64,000 nt of DNA from Chrysogorgia sp. JL179-B06 (GCA_035772405.1 JAYKKM010000439.1:11511501-11575500); one strand, 5' to 3'. Positions 32,318 to 43,795 are shown, numbered from the stretch's first letter. A program made the numbers and translations. The notes: generated from the sequence alone by a model not told the origin.

Positions 32318-32563
32318 AATTTACAATAGATTATCAACTATATTCTTGACATTGACATTGCTATGCTTTAGTGTGAGTTCTTTCTGCGTTTACCTAAAAT
32401 TTAAATCCGTATTCCCATCATGTAATTGGTACACGGTGAGTTCTTTCTACGTTTATATAAAAATTAAACCCGTATTCGCATCATGTAATACATTTCATTC
32501 GATATCTAGAATTAATTAAGAAAAATAATTTACGGTAATGTTGCAATAAAATAAAATGAGCAG

Positions 32564-32645
32564 TGGCAGCGATGGGATTCGAACCCACGCCATCGAAATG
32601 ACTGGTGCCTTAAACCAGCGCCTTAGACCACTCGGCCACGCTACC
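32564..32645 (-). tRNA. tRNA-Leu(AAG)
   Basis: 82 nt, intact: the same body as the 23807 copy with a consensus variable arm (TCATTTCGATGG). Loop TTAAGGC. Confidence 0.94.
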
Positions 32646-32798
32646 AATGGATACTAAATAACAAAAATATCTCTCACGTCAATGGATAACGTAAGGTTAG
32701 CTCTTTTCTATAAAGCATTAAATATTCATCCAAATTATCATTGTCAAAAATATAATTATTATAAATATTGTAATCTCGGTAAATTATAATAGTAATGA

Positions 32799-32951
32799 TT
32801 GGCAGCGGTGGGATTTGAACCCTTGGCATCGAAATGACTGGTGCCTGAAATAAAATAAAATGAGTAGTGGCATCGGCGGGATTCGAACCGGCAAGCCATC
32901 GAAATGACTGTTGCCTTAAACTAGAGCCTTTGACCACTCGGCCACGCTATC
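32799..32951 (-). pseudogene. tRNA-Leu truncated half plus degenerate full-length copy
   Basis: 32799-32850 is a 3' half. 32868-32951 is full length with anticodon AAG but mismatched acceptor and anticodon stems (GATAGCG, CTAGT/AACAG). Confidence 0.65.
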
Positions 32952-33102
32952 AATTCGCAAAAGTTCATTAACTAACTCTCGTGACAATGCTATGGTTTAG
33001 CGTGAGTTGTTTCTGCATTTACATTTCATCTCATTAAATTCCATCTCTTGAATTAATTAAAAAATAGGATATGTTGATCTTGCACCAAAATAATAAAAGT
33101 AG

Positions 33103-33184
33103 TGGTAGCGGTGGGATTCGAATACACGTCATCGAAATGACTGGTGCCTAAAACCAGCGCATTAGACCACTCGGCCACGCTACC
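33103..33184 (-). tRNA. tRNA-Leu(UAG), second copy
   Basis: 82 nt with a fully paired acceptor GGTAGCG/CGCTACC, showing a compensating change in the 3' strand. Anticodon loop TTTAGGC. The T-arm has one or two mismatches (GTGTATTCGAATCCCAC). Confidence 0.85.
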
Positions 33185-33430
33185 AATTTGAAATAGTTTA
33201 TCAACTATAGTTCTCGTGACATTATTGCTATGCTTTAGTGTGAGATCTTTCTGCGTTTACCTAAAATTTAAATCCGTATTCCCATCATGTAATTGGTACA
33301 CGGTGAGTTATTTCTACGTTTATATAAAATTTAAACACGTATTCGCATCATGTAATACATTTCATTCCATCTTTAGAATTAATTAAGAAAAATAATTTAC
33401 GGTAATGTTGCAATAAAATAAAATGAGCAG

Positions 33431-33480
33431 TGGCAGCGGTGGGATTCGAACCCACGGCATCGAAATGACTGGTGCCTTAA
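33431..33480 (-). pseudogene. Truncated tRNA-Leu at the array end
   Basis: The 3' half up to the anticodon (CCTTAA), then an abrupt change to unrelated sequence at 33481, the right boundary of the array. Confidence 0.75.
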
Positions 33481-33519
33481 AATACTATACAAATGTGCAT
33501 TATCTTAAACAATTCAACA

Positions 33520-33720
33520 AAGGTTTGTACCCTTGTGGGAATGTGCGTCTCTAGTTGACAGTGTCATTGTCCATGGTAGAATGTATAAAGACTCCAGAAA
33601 TAATCGCTTTTTCCAATCATTTACTCCACATTCCAGAATCTCTACATAGTTGGCGTTGATCTGTAAATCCTTGATGACGCGTTCCTTTTCAGATTGTCGG
33701 TGAATCCAAAAGTATGATTT
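33520..33720 (-). pseudogene. Penelope-like GIY-YIG domain remnant
   Basis: One open frame reads 'SEKERVIKDLQINANYVEIL' and 'DWKKRLFLESLYI', resembling the C-terminal GIY-YIG part of Penelope-like elements (catalytic Glu in the LES segment). It ends at a stop near 33525. Only this short part is left. Confidence 0.5.
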
Positions 33721-33823
33721 CTAGAATGATTTCAAGTATGATTTCTGCGGCTACGGGCGCCGTGACTATCGTCTCAGAGTTACTGGCCAATCAGAACTCG
33801 TTTAAGCTCAAAAATTATACTAA

Positions 33824-34388
33824 GGGGCCGATTATATGAGAGTTTTCAGCCCGTTTGTAACTTTAACCGGGCTGAAATTTGCATCGATTATATGGTCATT
33901 TTCAACCCCGGCTGAAATCCATATTTTTCGCGGGAAATCTTTTCAAAATGGCGCCACGCAACATGAAGAAAATGGCTCTTTTCGTATTTTCGCAGTTCAG
34001 TGTGCTTCTTGCTCTTCTTTTTCAACTGAATGGCATAGTCATTGCGTACAAGCTGTTGGAAGCCAAAAGGAACTTGATTTTGGCAGCATACCTATCTTCA
34101 AAGAGAACAAAGAGTGGTAGAAAAAGAAGATATTTATGCTCCAATAATTTCAGCCCGGTTTAAAATTATGATTTGCGATTATATGGAATTTTTCAGCCCG
34201 TTTTGTTGAGCTGAAAATCCTAGCCCGGTTGGTAAAACCGGGCTGAAATTTAAGCCCGGTTTGCCGGGCTGAAACTATATCATGTAATCGCAAATTTGTT
34301 TTTACATGACTTTGACCACGACGACGGGCTGACTTTTCAGCCCGGCTAAAGTTAAAAACGGGCTGAAAACTCTCATATAATCGGCCCC
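33824..34388. mobile_element. Harbinger-type MITE, 565 bp, TAA target duplication
   Basis: Terminal inverted repeats GGGGCCGATTATATGAGAGT and its complement, flanked on both sides by TAA, the 3-bp TWA duplication of PIF/Harbinger. The right half is a series of sub-palindromes on AGCCCGGTT..CCGGGCTGAAA. The left half encodes 'LILAAYLSSKRTKSGRKRRY', resembling a Harbinger transposase N-terminus, so it is probably a deletion derivative. Confidence 0.8.
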
Positions 34389-34394
34389 TAAGAG

Positions 34395-34650
34395 GAAATA
34401 GTCAACCAGCCGGAGCCGAGTTGATTATCGCTCAGAAAACAAGGGCGAGTTGTCTAATTATTTTTGTTAAATTTACAAGTTTCTATCCAAGTTTCTAACC
34501 CAAGAATTGAAATAACTTTTATTTCACATATATTCTTTCGAAATCTCGCGACGTTTACCCCAGAGGTTTCTATCAGCTGATAGTAACTCCTGCGATAGCC
34601 AATGAAAATTGAAGATTTGTGATAGAAACTTGTCAACTTATACTAAATAA
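34395..34650. mobile_element. Short relative of the element at 20271
   Basis: Contains AGGGCGAGTTGTCTAATTAT and ends with the inverted GATAGAAACTTGTCAACTTA. Non-coding. It sits between the Harbinger MITE and the next MITE. Confidence 0.5.
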
Positions 34651-34664
34651 CGTTATAGCCGTTA

Positions 34665-35278
34665 TATACAGGGTGTATAAAAAAAACGCGACCTTTAGAA
34701 ATTAACCTATTGTTGTTAAGCACAAGATTTTATGCTCCTGGGAATTTAAAATAGCTTCTAATCGTATGAAGGAGCATAACTGCATAACAAATTGTCAAAG
34801 TACTAATTAGTCATATCATCAGTTCGAATAAAAATGGTTCAACCAGGCGCGGATTTAGAAGTTAGTCGCATAAATTAGACACTCCATGAACAACCCTATT
34901 GGTTATGCTTTTCTTAAGAATAATTCAGAACAACAACCTATCCAATAGGATTGTTATTCACAGGTATTTTGAATTGCAAATTCTAAATCTAATTTATGCG
35001 ACTAACTTCTAAATCCGCGCCTGGTTCAACTGACCACAGAGCAACGAGTTTTTACATTGAGTAAGTACATTGAGTTTCGGTATAATGTAAAACAGTAAAA
35101 ACTCGTTGCTCTGTGGTCAGTTGAACCATTTTTATTCGAACTGATGATATGACTAATTGGTACTTTGACAATTTGTTATGCAGTTATACGATTAGAAGCT
35201 ATTTTAAATTCCCAGGAGCATAAAATCTTGTTCTTAACAACAATAGGTTAATTTCTAAAGGTCTATACACCCTGTATA
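34665..35278. mobile_element. MITE interrupted by a second MITE
   Basis: Outer ends TATACAGGGTGTATA and GTCTATACACCCTGTATAG, with long arms of about 170 bp (ACCTTTAGAAATTAACCTAT and complement). A 182-bp inner element at 34843-35024 starts CCAGGCGCGGATTTAGAAGT, ends with the complement, and is flanked by TTCAA on both sides. The outer element has a further inner hairpin on ACTCGTTGCTCTGTGGTCAG. Confidence 0.8.
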
Positions 35279-35825
35279 GATGTCAGTGTTCCAGACGCGA
35301 CGCGCCATTATGGCGTTCGGTCATGTTTTTTCAACTACCGCAGCTTATTGCTATTTTTTCATTTATACCTGGTTCTGGGGGACGTATTTTGTCATATACG
35401 AATAAACGAGACAAGTTTATAACCAACTGTAAATTACTGTACGAAGATTGATTTGAAAGATATTTCAACCTCAAATAACACGTGGGCCGTGCGACCGTGA
35501 ACAATGTGTTTGCAAAAGTCGAAGTGAATAATTAAATTAAATATCAACAGGAGCGTAATTACAGAGTATTTTAAATCGAAAGGAAACAAGGTAACACAAA
35601 ATTAGAAGATTTAAAACACGCTATGAATAGTATAACGTATGAATGCTATAGTAAGGTAGTAACAGATGCATATAACTATTAATAGAAATATATAAGATCC
35701 TACACCATAACCTAACTAGCAACGATTAAACAACTATCGAACTCGGAAAAAAACTACTGCGTAAACGTTCAGTTCGGCAATAGAATAAAGTTAGTGAGTT
35801 CGACATTCTAGTGTTATAACCATGA
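35279..35825. other. No gene seen
   Basis: Unique AT-rich sequence without a credible ORF, RNA gene or repeat. Confidence 0.5.
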
Positions 35826-36432
35826 ACACTATATCTCTAATCTCTGGGAGTTTCTTCGAAAGGGGGCCCCTTCACATATTTTCTTAATTATTTTTAAACA
35901 TAGCTGCTCGCGTCTTTCAAACAATGTTGTCAGTGCAGTTTAAGGTCCTTAAGGCGTCTTTATAATGAAAACCTGGTAAAATTACCCTAAAAGCTCTTTT
36001 CTGGACACGTTCTATATCTTCAGATAAGTACGAAGGAAGGGCATGGTGCCAAGTAGGTGGTAAGGAGGTCTTCAGCGGGCAAAGACCTCCCGACGACATA
36101 AAACCTGGAGAATATGGAGGCGTTTCGAGGCCTTGGAAACAGTAACATTTATATGTTCATTCCATTTCAAATTACTTTGAATCACCAAACCAAGAACTTT
36201 ATATGACGATAAAGATTTCAACTCCTGTCCATCAATCTGAAGTGGTTGAAGCTGCTGTTTCTCCTTGAGGAAAAAACACCCGTATTTCCTTACATTTCTT
36301 GGGGTTGAGTTTCACCCAATTCAAAGATGACCAGGAGCTAATCGGGTATCGAGGCTAGACTGGATTAAATAGATTCTCAAACTCATCAAAATTTATGACG
36401 AAAATTCAAAAGAAATCAATATTTAATAAGTA

Positions 36433-36608
36433 TTACACTGTGCAATTTTTCATGCAACTTGTCTCGCAACACTGATCTAGAGGCATGTTAAGTAAGAAAA
36501 AGGTCAGCAGAGTGCAACGTGGGGCCATGCTTGCATTTACACTTTTTACTTAGCATGCCTCTAGATCAGTGTTGCGAGACAAGTTGCATGAAAAATTGCA
36601 CAGTGTAA
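36433..36608. mobile_element. MITE with ~56-bp terminal inverted repeats
   Basis: TTACACTGTGCAATTTTTCA through GATCTAGAGGCATG is repeated inverted at the right end; total 176 bp. Near-perfect arms suggest a recent insertion. Confidence 0.85.
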
Positions 36609-36714
36609 CAGCGCCTGACGAAATAAGAGGAAGATTACGGCCAAATTTCGCTAACTTTAACAACGATTTTCTCACAAAATATGGCCGATTCGCTTGAAAA
36701 TCAAGTTCTAACGA

Positions 36715-36955
36715 GGTTCCAAATATATTAGCAACAGAACGATAGATATGTTATGTATTACCTCGTTCTTTTAAAAGGTAATAAATAGCATATCTATCGT
36801 TCTGTCGCTAATATATGCTAATATATTTGGAACCAACATGAAATTATAACCCGTAATTGTTCATCCTCTGATGTCTAAATACGGACAAACCGTTTAACAA
36901 AACTCGGCTGCGCCTCGTATTTTCAACCAGCTTGTCCGTATTTAGAAATCAGAGG
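36715..36955. repeat. Two adjacent hairpin elements
   Basis: 36715-36834: GGTTCCAAATATATTAGCAA facing its complement, arms ~50 bp. 36864-36955: CCTCTGATGTCTAAATACGG facing CTTGTCCGTATTTAGAAATC. Both lie inside the LINE remnant. Confidence 0.75.
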
Positions 36956-37130
36956 AAAAACGCTTGCTCGTGTTAGAACTATTACTACGTCGCTGTCCCT
37001 TGAAAGAACCACAGATATTGACACGTCATCCACATATTTCCAAGTCTTAGTGTCGGGAGAAGAAATGCTCAGATTGTTAATCGAGGTTCTCTCACCGCTT
37101 TCGGTTTTCGGGGGGGAGCAGCGGGCGGCG

Positions 37131-38066
37131 GCGTAGAACCTCTGGGACCAGTACTCGATGGTCAATTCTGAATACAGATTTGTAATTACCAAGTCAAAGT
37201 TGTATACTTTTTGCATTCATAACGAACATGGCATTCATCCTCTTTTGGCATATATAGGTCTACCGCGCGATCAGCTGTAAGCATAGTGACTTTGTCGTGG
37301 TGACAAATTTAAATATCGCTTTTTAAACGTACTAACCATGGTGAATGCTAATAAGTTCAGAACGTTCTGAAATCTAAACTGCTTATTTATAAACACATTT
37401 ACCAAAAACTAATAATGGCGTAATGTTGGAGCAAAGGGTGAGAAAAAGAAATGAGTTCTTAGAAGAACTGTTTAAAGATTTGAGAAATAAATAGGTTTAA
37501 AATAAAAGAGCACGATGCATTTCGGCAGACAACTTATCAAGTGCTACGTCTGCTGATAAACTGAAACTTAGAGCGTATATTTATAGGGAAAGAAGTGGGA
37601 TTATGTCACCGCGATAGCGAAGTGACACTTGTGCAACTTGTGAGAAGTGAAAATTGTGACAGAATGAAAACAAAGTGCTTTTGTCTGCATAATATTGGTT
37701 TAAGGAACTTAATTAAATGGATTCCATCATCTTTAGTTGGAACAACGAGCGGCATTTCTTAAGAATTCTAAATTTATAATGGGGATTCATTCAGCACTTG
37801 CGCATTAGACAAAAGATGTCTTGCGATTGCTGAGTCACAACTAACTGTTGATGAAGAAGTTTTGTCGCATCTTGATATATCCAAAAAGCGGCGCGACGAC
37901 GAAAAGAAAAATGATAAACATAGTGATCGGAATTTTTATCCAAAGCCGATTTTTCCCTTTCTTTGTTTCGAGGGAGTTTTCATATGTTCAGTCGTGCTTG
38001 TTACGAGGTATTTACGAAAACCCTCAAACAAATTAATATCCCTGAAGACATAGAAGTAAATATAAC
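37131..38066. other. No gene seen
   Basis: Mixed unique sequence; small ORFs at 37848-38145 lack protein-like features and overlap an inverted repeat. Confidence 0.45.
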
Positions 38067-38332
38067 CATAGTCAATCGAGATATGGTCTGGAAACTCGGC
38101 AAACTTCAAAGCGACTATAATGAGCGTGCACATCCTTTGTTTTAGGTTTATTAATATTTAAACATCACGGTTGAGCGATTAAACCCAAACGATTCTATTG
38201 GATGATTGCTTCATTATACTAAAATACGATTGGTTCAGTGACCGTGCACCGTGCACAAAATTGCATAAAGAAAAACAAAAAGATAGAACAAAGACTTTAT
38301 CTGAGTTTCCAGACATACCTCGATTGACTATG
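38067..38332. repeat. Inverted repeat, MITE-like
   Basis: ATAGTCAATCGAGATATGGT facing its near-complement at 38301-38332; total 266 bp. No transposase. Confidence 0.65.
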
Positions 38333-39214
38333 ATTTAACGACTCGCCCAAAAAAAGTTATTTCCTCACCGCGATTTGAAGTTTTAAAAACATAATTATTT
38401 TAATTTACAAACGTTTACGCTATAAATATCGTGCAGCGCTTGGAGTATTTCAAAATCTTGTATCTTCGTTTCAAAGACAAATCAGATTTAGCAAAGAGAG
38501 AACCGATATCCGAAACGCTTTGCTTGCTAATTGTTTTTGTTGGAACAACACTGTCGTTAATTAGTTCTTTCGAACAAGTTCTGACCAACGCTATAGAGAA
38601 TCAATTGGGCCAACGCAGTAAAAGAAATCGTTTCAGCGACGACGAATCTCACTGTCAAGTTTGTCAAGCAGGTCAATGTGAGGGGAAATACAAGACCATA
38701 GGTACTGAGGACGCTATACAGTTTCATTATTTAAATATTCATAGATTTTTGAATATTATGCATGTACTCAAATCGTGCTTTTAAGCATTTGTTTGATCGG
38801 TTGACCGACATGACAGTGAAGAACTCCATATGCAGTTATAAGGGGGCAATCGATCGATTCGTTGTTTCCTTTTTGATTAAATTGGTGGTTCTGAAAAGAA
38901 CCTTTTTTTCTTTTTTCTTTTTCCTGCACAAGGGAGGACAGTACGAGTGTGGTCTGTTGAAGCGATAAGGAGTGAACCTGATTTATTAACCAATGTCAAC
39001 TTTAGCGCAGTGATGGTATAGGCGTTGGACTGTGTGATTTCCGCACGTCTCTTGCCATACCAGTGCGTCAAATAATGCTTCGGCTCTCGGGCACGCGAAA
39101 CACTTTAGGTTTACTGAAGGAATTTCGTCCAGTGCTTCTATCGCGGGGTACGCCTTTGTACCACGAGGTACACCCATGGGAACGGCTTGTGAATATGCTT
39201 CTGAACATAGTGCA

Positions 39215-41653
39215 CAGGGGTGGATCTAGGGATTTTTGTGACTAGTTTCCGAACGCCGAAGGCGCGAGAATCGAGTGCCAAAGGCACGAGATTTCTAGGG
39301 GGGTATTGGGGCATGCCCCCCCGGAAAATTTTGAAATCTAGAGTCTCTGAAATGCCATTTCCTGCATTTTGTGGGAAGATTTTACAGAACTCTGGAAGGT
39401 CAGAAAACGTGAATACATGTCTAAATTTACAGTTGGAATAAAAATTAGTAGGGTTTTACAGTAATTTATACTTATGGAAGAGTGACATTTATGTTTATAT
39501 AATTTTTTTTGATTTTCTAAGGCTCTGAAATGCTAGTTCCTGCATTTTGAGGGCAGTCTTAATAGTAAATATAAAATATTAAGGTCATAAACACCCTAAC
39601 TATAGTCTACCTCATCATAGTACACTTCAATGGGAACAATTTTTCAATTATTGCATTCCCTCTACCAAATCAATTTGTAACACAGTAATTTTGTACTACT
39701 TCTACTGTCGGATGGTGACTGGTAAAAATATGTTACAATGAATATTATAGTTAGTAACCCTGACCTGGTTTTTCAAAATTAACCTTAATTTCAAATAATA
39801 CCATAATTTCAAACATTTAAAGCACAGTATATATGTAGTGTTTTCAAATTAATGGCTGCATCAGTTCAACACTAAGTTCAGCCCTTGGATGGCAGGTAGG
39901 AATATTAAATAGTTGAAAATCATGTTAGTTCAGCACAACGATGGCAGGTAGGAAGGTCAAATAGTTGAAAATCATGTGAGTTCAGCACCTCGATGGCAGG
40001 TAGGAAGGTAAAATATATGAAAATCATGTGAGTTCAGCACCTCGATGCCAGGTAGGAAGGTCAAATACAGGTAGTTGAAAATCATGTGAGTTCAGCCCCT
40101 GGATGGCAGGTAGGAATGTTCAATGGTTGAAAATCATGTTAGTTCAGTATCTGGATAGCAGGTAGGAAGGTCAAACAGTTGAAAATCATATTAGTTCAGC
40201 CCATGGATGGCAGGTAGGAATGTTAAATAGTTGAAAATCATGTTAGTTCAGTATCTGGATAGCAAGTAGGAAGGTTAAATAGTTGAAAATCATATGCCAG
40301 CAGGTAGTAAGGTCAAATAGTTGAAAATTATGTGAGTTCAGCAACTGTATGGCAGGTAGGAAGGTCAAATATATGAAAATCATGTGAGTTCAGCACCTCG
40401 ATGGCAGGTAGGAAGGTCAAATACAGGTAGTTGAAAATCATGTTAGTTCAGCACCTGGATAGCAAGTAGGAAGGTTAAATAGTTGAAAATCATGTTAGTA
40501 CAACATCTGGATAGCAACTAGGAAGGCTAAATAGTTGAAAATCATGTTAGTTCAGTATCTGGAATTCTGGATAGCAAGTAGGAAGGTTAAATAGTTGAAA
40601 ATCATGATTTCAGCACTAGGGTGGCAAGCAAGGTCAAATGGTTGAAAATCATGTTAGTTCAGCATCTGGTCATCTGGATAGCAAATTGAAATAACACTTG
40701 GAAGATGGCATCGTCTGGGTTGTTATCTCTCCTTCCTTATTACTCTGGCAAAGAAAATCACGGTCGTAATGATGGACTTCATCTTCTCGCGGTTTTCATT
40801 AATTCGTTCTTGCAGGAAAACCGCTCGCCTTGTCATATATTTGGCCATAAAATCCGCCATCGCAATACTACCGCATAACTTTCAAATTTCGAACAAGCAG
40901 TGGTCCAGAACGTAAGGGGAGATTTGAATAATTTGAATATTCAATTTGTTGCCATTCTTCCCTCCATCAAAATTAAACAAAGGCATGGTTTCTTCGAATA
41001 AACAAGCCAAGGGAAGCGCACGAGCCATTCAAACCTGAACCTTCGCTAGCCCACAGCCTCGCACGTTTGAGGAATAACAAACAACTGCTGGTCTGGTTTC
41101 CAGATATTTGGAATATAGCGTAATTTTATCGGGAGCTGAAAACCGGCCAATCGTTTGGTAAACAAGTCCATTATATTGAAAGGAAAACAGTCTTCCTGCG
41201 ACAAACTGGTTGTCCACGCGACTACGCGAGAGGCATTTCGTATTTATATGATCTGACTAGTTCATGACTAGTTCACTCTAATTGGGTTGAAGACGATTAA
41301 CCAATAGGAGACAGTTTTGACTAGTTCACTCTGATTGATTTGAAGCGATTAACCAATAGGAGACAGTTTTGACTAGTTCACTCTAAGTTTTGCACTAGTT
41401 CACTCTAATTGCCTGAGATTTCCACACGATTATTCCACGCGCGGCGCTCGATCGCTCCATTTTGCCCTCCCCCTCCCCCAAAAGCCTATAATACAGGCTA
41501 TCATTTAGCAAAATAGACGTGCAAGCAACTGCGCACGGTGAAAAGTAAAAATATCAATAAAAATAACTTTAGTAATACATTGTTAATTTTTATTTTTTAT
41601 CAAAATGTGACTAGTTTCCGGAAACTAGTTGAACTAGTCTGGATCCACCCCTG
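39215..41653. mobile_element. Non-autonomous DNA transposon, 2439 bp, GTGCA duplication
   Basis: Ends CAGGGGTGGATC and GATCCACCCCTG, flanked on both sides by GTGCA (39210-39214 and 41654-41658). The subterminal parts share GTGACTAGTTTCCG. It carries a 0.8-kb minisatellite and a second tandem array at 41264-41410 (unit about 57 bp, GACTAGTTCACTCTAATTG). No transposase ORF is visible. TIR sequence and structure suggest a cut-and-paste element; superfamily uncertain. Confidence 0.85.
39880..40690. repeat. Minisatellite, unit about 55-60 bp
   Basis: About 14 imperfect units containing GGTAGGAAGGTCAAATAG, TTGAAAATCATGTGAGTT and CAGCACCTGGATGGCA. Units vary in length and end, so there is no fixed spacer pattern. 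It lies inside the 39215-41653 transposon. Confidence 0.9.
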
Positions 41654-41874
41654 GTGCAGGAAGATCTCGAATCTTTTGGGTCGAGGTCGCTCCACCGGAC
41701 ACCAACGTCGAAGAAGAACGAAGACGCAGTGTCTTCTCCCATTTTCAGCATACCGAGTTCCTTGCAGAGGGTTTCCGAAGAAGACTTTCGAACCTCAGAA
41801 GACGATGACTGGTACTCGAATGAAACCCAAAGCGACGCTATTCCCTTTATAACAATCCAAATGCGCCAATAAAG

Positions 41875-42748
41875 GGGATGTCTTCGCAGAGGTCCGACAT
41901 GCAACTGACCAATGAGATTGCAGTTAGTGCTAAGTTATCCGATCTTACATAATATTGATCCATATTTCATTATAGCTTGCATCATTTTGAAAATAAGCTG
42001 TGTCAGCCAAATAAGCCGATATACGTATATAGTTTTATATATTTTGCGATCTCACCGATTCTTACGGACTTACAAATATTCATGCCTATATACGTACGGT
42101 TCTTAAGCAGTGAGGTTAAACTCCACGGCAAGGCGTTATAATATTTTATTTAGTTTGGTGTACTCTAGTTTGTTTCATTAAATATTCCAAGGAATTGTGA
42201 TTTGTCTGTAACATGTGCTCTCAGTCAAAATTTTTCTAATGTACCAGTCTTAGCAGCGTAACAAAATACTTGACAACATTAATAAATATCAGCCACATAA
42301 ACCAAACCGATATATAGTTTTTTATATATTTTTTCCATGTGTTTGAATTCTTCCATCGTTCTTCTCACGGCTTCTCGTACTATTTCGTAGGAATCAGTTA
42401 ACCGCTATATACGAATGTAAGATAGGCGATAAATCGGCCAAAATTATCCACATTCATTTCTTATGCATAAACAATATGAAAATATTCTGGATTAAGTTGA
42501 ACGCTAAGACAGTCGTACAAGTCTCTATGTTCATTAAGACATTTATTGATATAGAACGATAGTATATCTTTATGGATATCTACGTTATTTCTCCTCAACT
42601 CGTACCAAATGATATCCATGGCGCATGCGTTGCTTTCGGGTTGCCTACTGTCGCACAATGAGTCTGACCATATGGACATCAAGTGTATATATACGAAGGT
42701 GTTTCTTTTACTATTAAGAAACATAAGAGCGACCTTTTGATAATGACT
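41875..42748. other. No gene seen
   Basis: AT-rich unique sequence. The 42461-42724 minus-strand ORF ('MFLNSKRNTFVYIHLMSIWS') is not recognisable. Confidence 0.4.
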
Positions 42749-43500
42749 TAATAATAATAATAATATTTAATATTTATATAGCGCTTCTTCCATAAATGTC
42801 CAGTAGCGCTTTACAAAGTTGCTAATAAGTAAATCTATATAACATAGTAAAACTAAACTAGAAGTACAATAATTTATCTATATTTAACAACATCAATTAA
42901 GCCTATGTATCACAATATTAAAATGTCTTAAATATATATACAATAAAACTTAAAATACCCGTTAAGAGGAGTTCTCGTAAGCCTTGCGAAAAAGATATGT
43001 CTTTAACATGGACTTAAACATTCTATTGTCTCGCATAGTCTTATATGTTGTGGTAAGGAGTTCCATAGAGTTGGCGCAGCTACTGAAAAGGACCTATAGC
43101 CATATGAGCATAGGTTATATGTTGGAACTTGTAATTGTCTGTCAGATAAAGATCGTAAGTTACGCGCAGGCACATAAATATCCAACAAGTCTCCGATATA
43201 TGCAGGTGCGAGTCCATGTAATGCCTTGTAAGTGATTAGGAGTATCTTAAACACGATTCTTTCTTGAATCGGCAGCCAATGTAGCTTGGATAATACTGGT
43301 GATATATGATCCCTTTTGTGAGTCAAAGTGACTATCCGTGCCGCCGCATTTTGGACCCTCTGGACTCGCTCTAGAGAATGTCTTGGTAGTCCGTATAATG
43401 ACGCATTACAGAAATCCAGGCGAGACGTAACTAAGGCGTGCACAATGATTTCTGCAGATTTGTTGCTCAGGAATTTCCTTATTTTACTGATTTTTCTTAA
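42749..43500 (-). mobile_element. LINE 3' end (CR1/L2-like)
   Basis: Encodes 'LVTSRLDFCNASLYGLPRHS', 'LERVQRVQNAAARIVTLTHK', 'LSKLHWLPIQERIVFKILLI' and 'APTLWNSLPQHIR', the standard segment downstream of the RT domain. One frameshift in a T run before the stop at 42962. The 3' UTR ends GCGCTATATAAATATTAAAT followed by (TTA)n, typical of CR1/L2 tails. 5'-truncated at about 43500. Confidence 0.9.
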
Positions 43501-43776
43501 ATGATAGAATTAATGCCATCATCGCGGGAAGGAGTCGGCGGCTAATCAGGAATGACATCATACCAAAATGACCTAATGAAATCGGAAAGTCCTCGGTTGG
43601 GAATTTAAAAGTACATGGGTGATAATGACACGTGCTACAGGTACACGCGAGCTAGGGTTAGGGATCCTAAAGGTTTAATGACGTAATCTGTAAAAATAAT
43701 TAGAGTTAGGGTTTGAGGGCCATTAGTTTGTCAGTTTTATAACTGTTATATGTTACCCTCTCGAAATAAAGTTGTT

Positions 43777-43795
43777 ATTATTATTATTATTAAGG
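43777..43795. repeat. (ATT)n microsatellite
   Basis: Six to seven ATT units, possibly another LINE tail, before GGGGCCG. Confidence 0.7.

Larger units (their letters stand above)
11137..33480. repeat. Higher-order array of SRP RNA and tRNA-Leu gene blocks
   Basis: Two block types alternate in direct orientation. Type I (SRP RNA copy, foldback SRP derivative, and a tRNA-Leu cluster in most copies) starts near 11137, 21285 and 29306. Type II (damaged SRP copy plus deleted gypsy) starts near 15240 and 25580. Shared landmarks such as GAACACAATGGAAAAGCACA and GGTTTGGCTATCTTGACC recur in each. Block spacing is about 10 kb, later copies shorter. Copies have diverged by substitutions and indels, so the duplications are not very recent. 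A LINE 3' end (14158-14930) interrupts the first unit. Confidence 0.8.
35830..37130 (-). mobile_element. LINE fragment cut by MITE and hairpin insertions
   Basis: On the minus strand, from right to left: 'DTKTWKYVDDVSISVVLSRD' with the RT YVDD motif (36960-37100), then three hairpin insertions, then 'FFLKEKQQLQPLQIDGQELK', 'SLSSYKVLGLVIQ..LKWNEH' and 'DIERVQKRAFRVILPGFHYK' (35900-36300). The order is that of a CR1-like RT C-terminal half. Frames are broken repeatedly. Confidence 0.75.
38437..41874 (+). pseudogene. Candidate host gene 3' end, last exon split by a transposon
   Basis: The first segment (38437-38701) follows a possible acceptor GTGCAG and encodes a single hydrophobic helix ('SETLCLLIVFVGTTLSLISS') then a Cys-rich acidic stretch. 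A donor G|GTACTG at 38702 and an acceptor TTGCCATACCAG at 39063 keep the frame. The next exon (39064-39214) continues in frame, after the transposon, at 41659-41874, ending 'NETQSDAIPFITIQMRQ' and a stop. Without the transposon the exon is one open frame. Product unknown. The intron is inferred, not shown. Confidence 0.4.

Noticed and set aside
39880..40690. CRISPR-like array
   Set aside because: Units are continuous 55-60 bp minisatellite copies with no distinct spacers, in a eukaryotic DNA transposon.
41538..41904. Three overlapping ORFs on both strands
   Set aside because: Only the 41654 frame joins the upstream exon in phase; the others are shadows or run through the transposon end.
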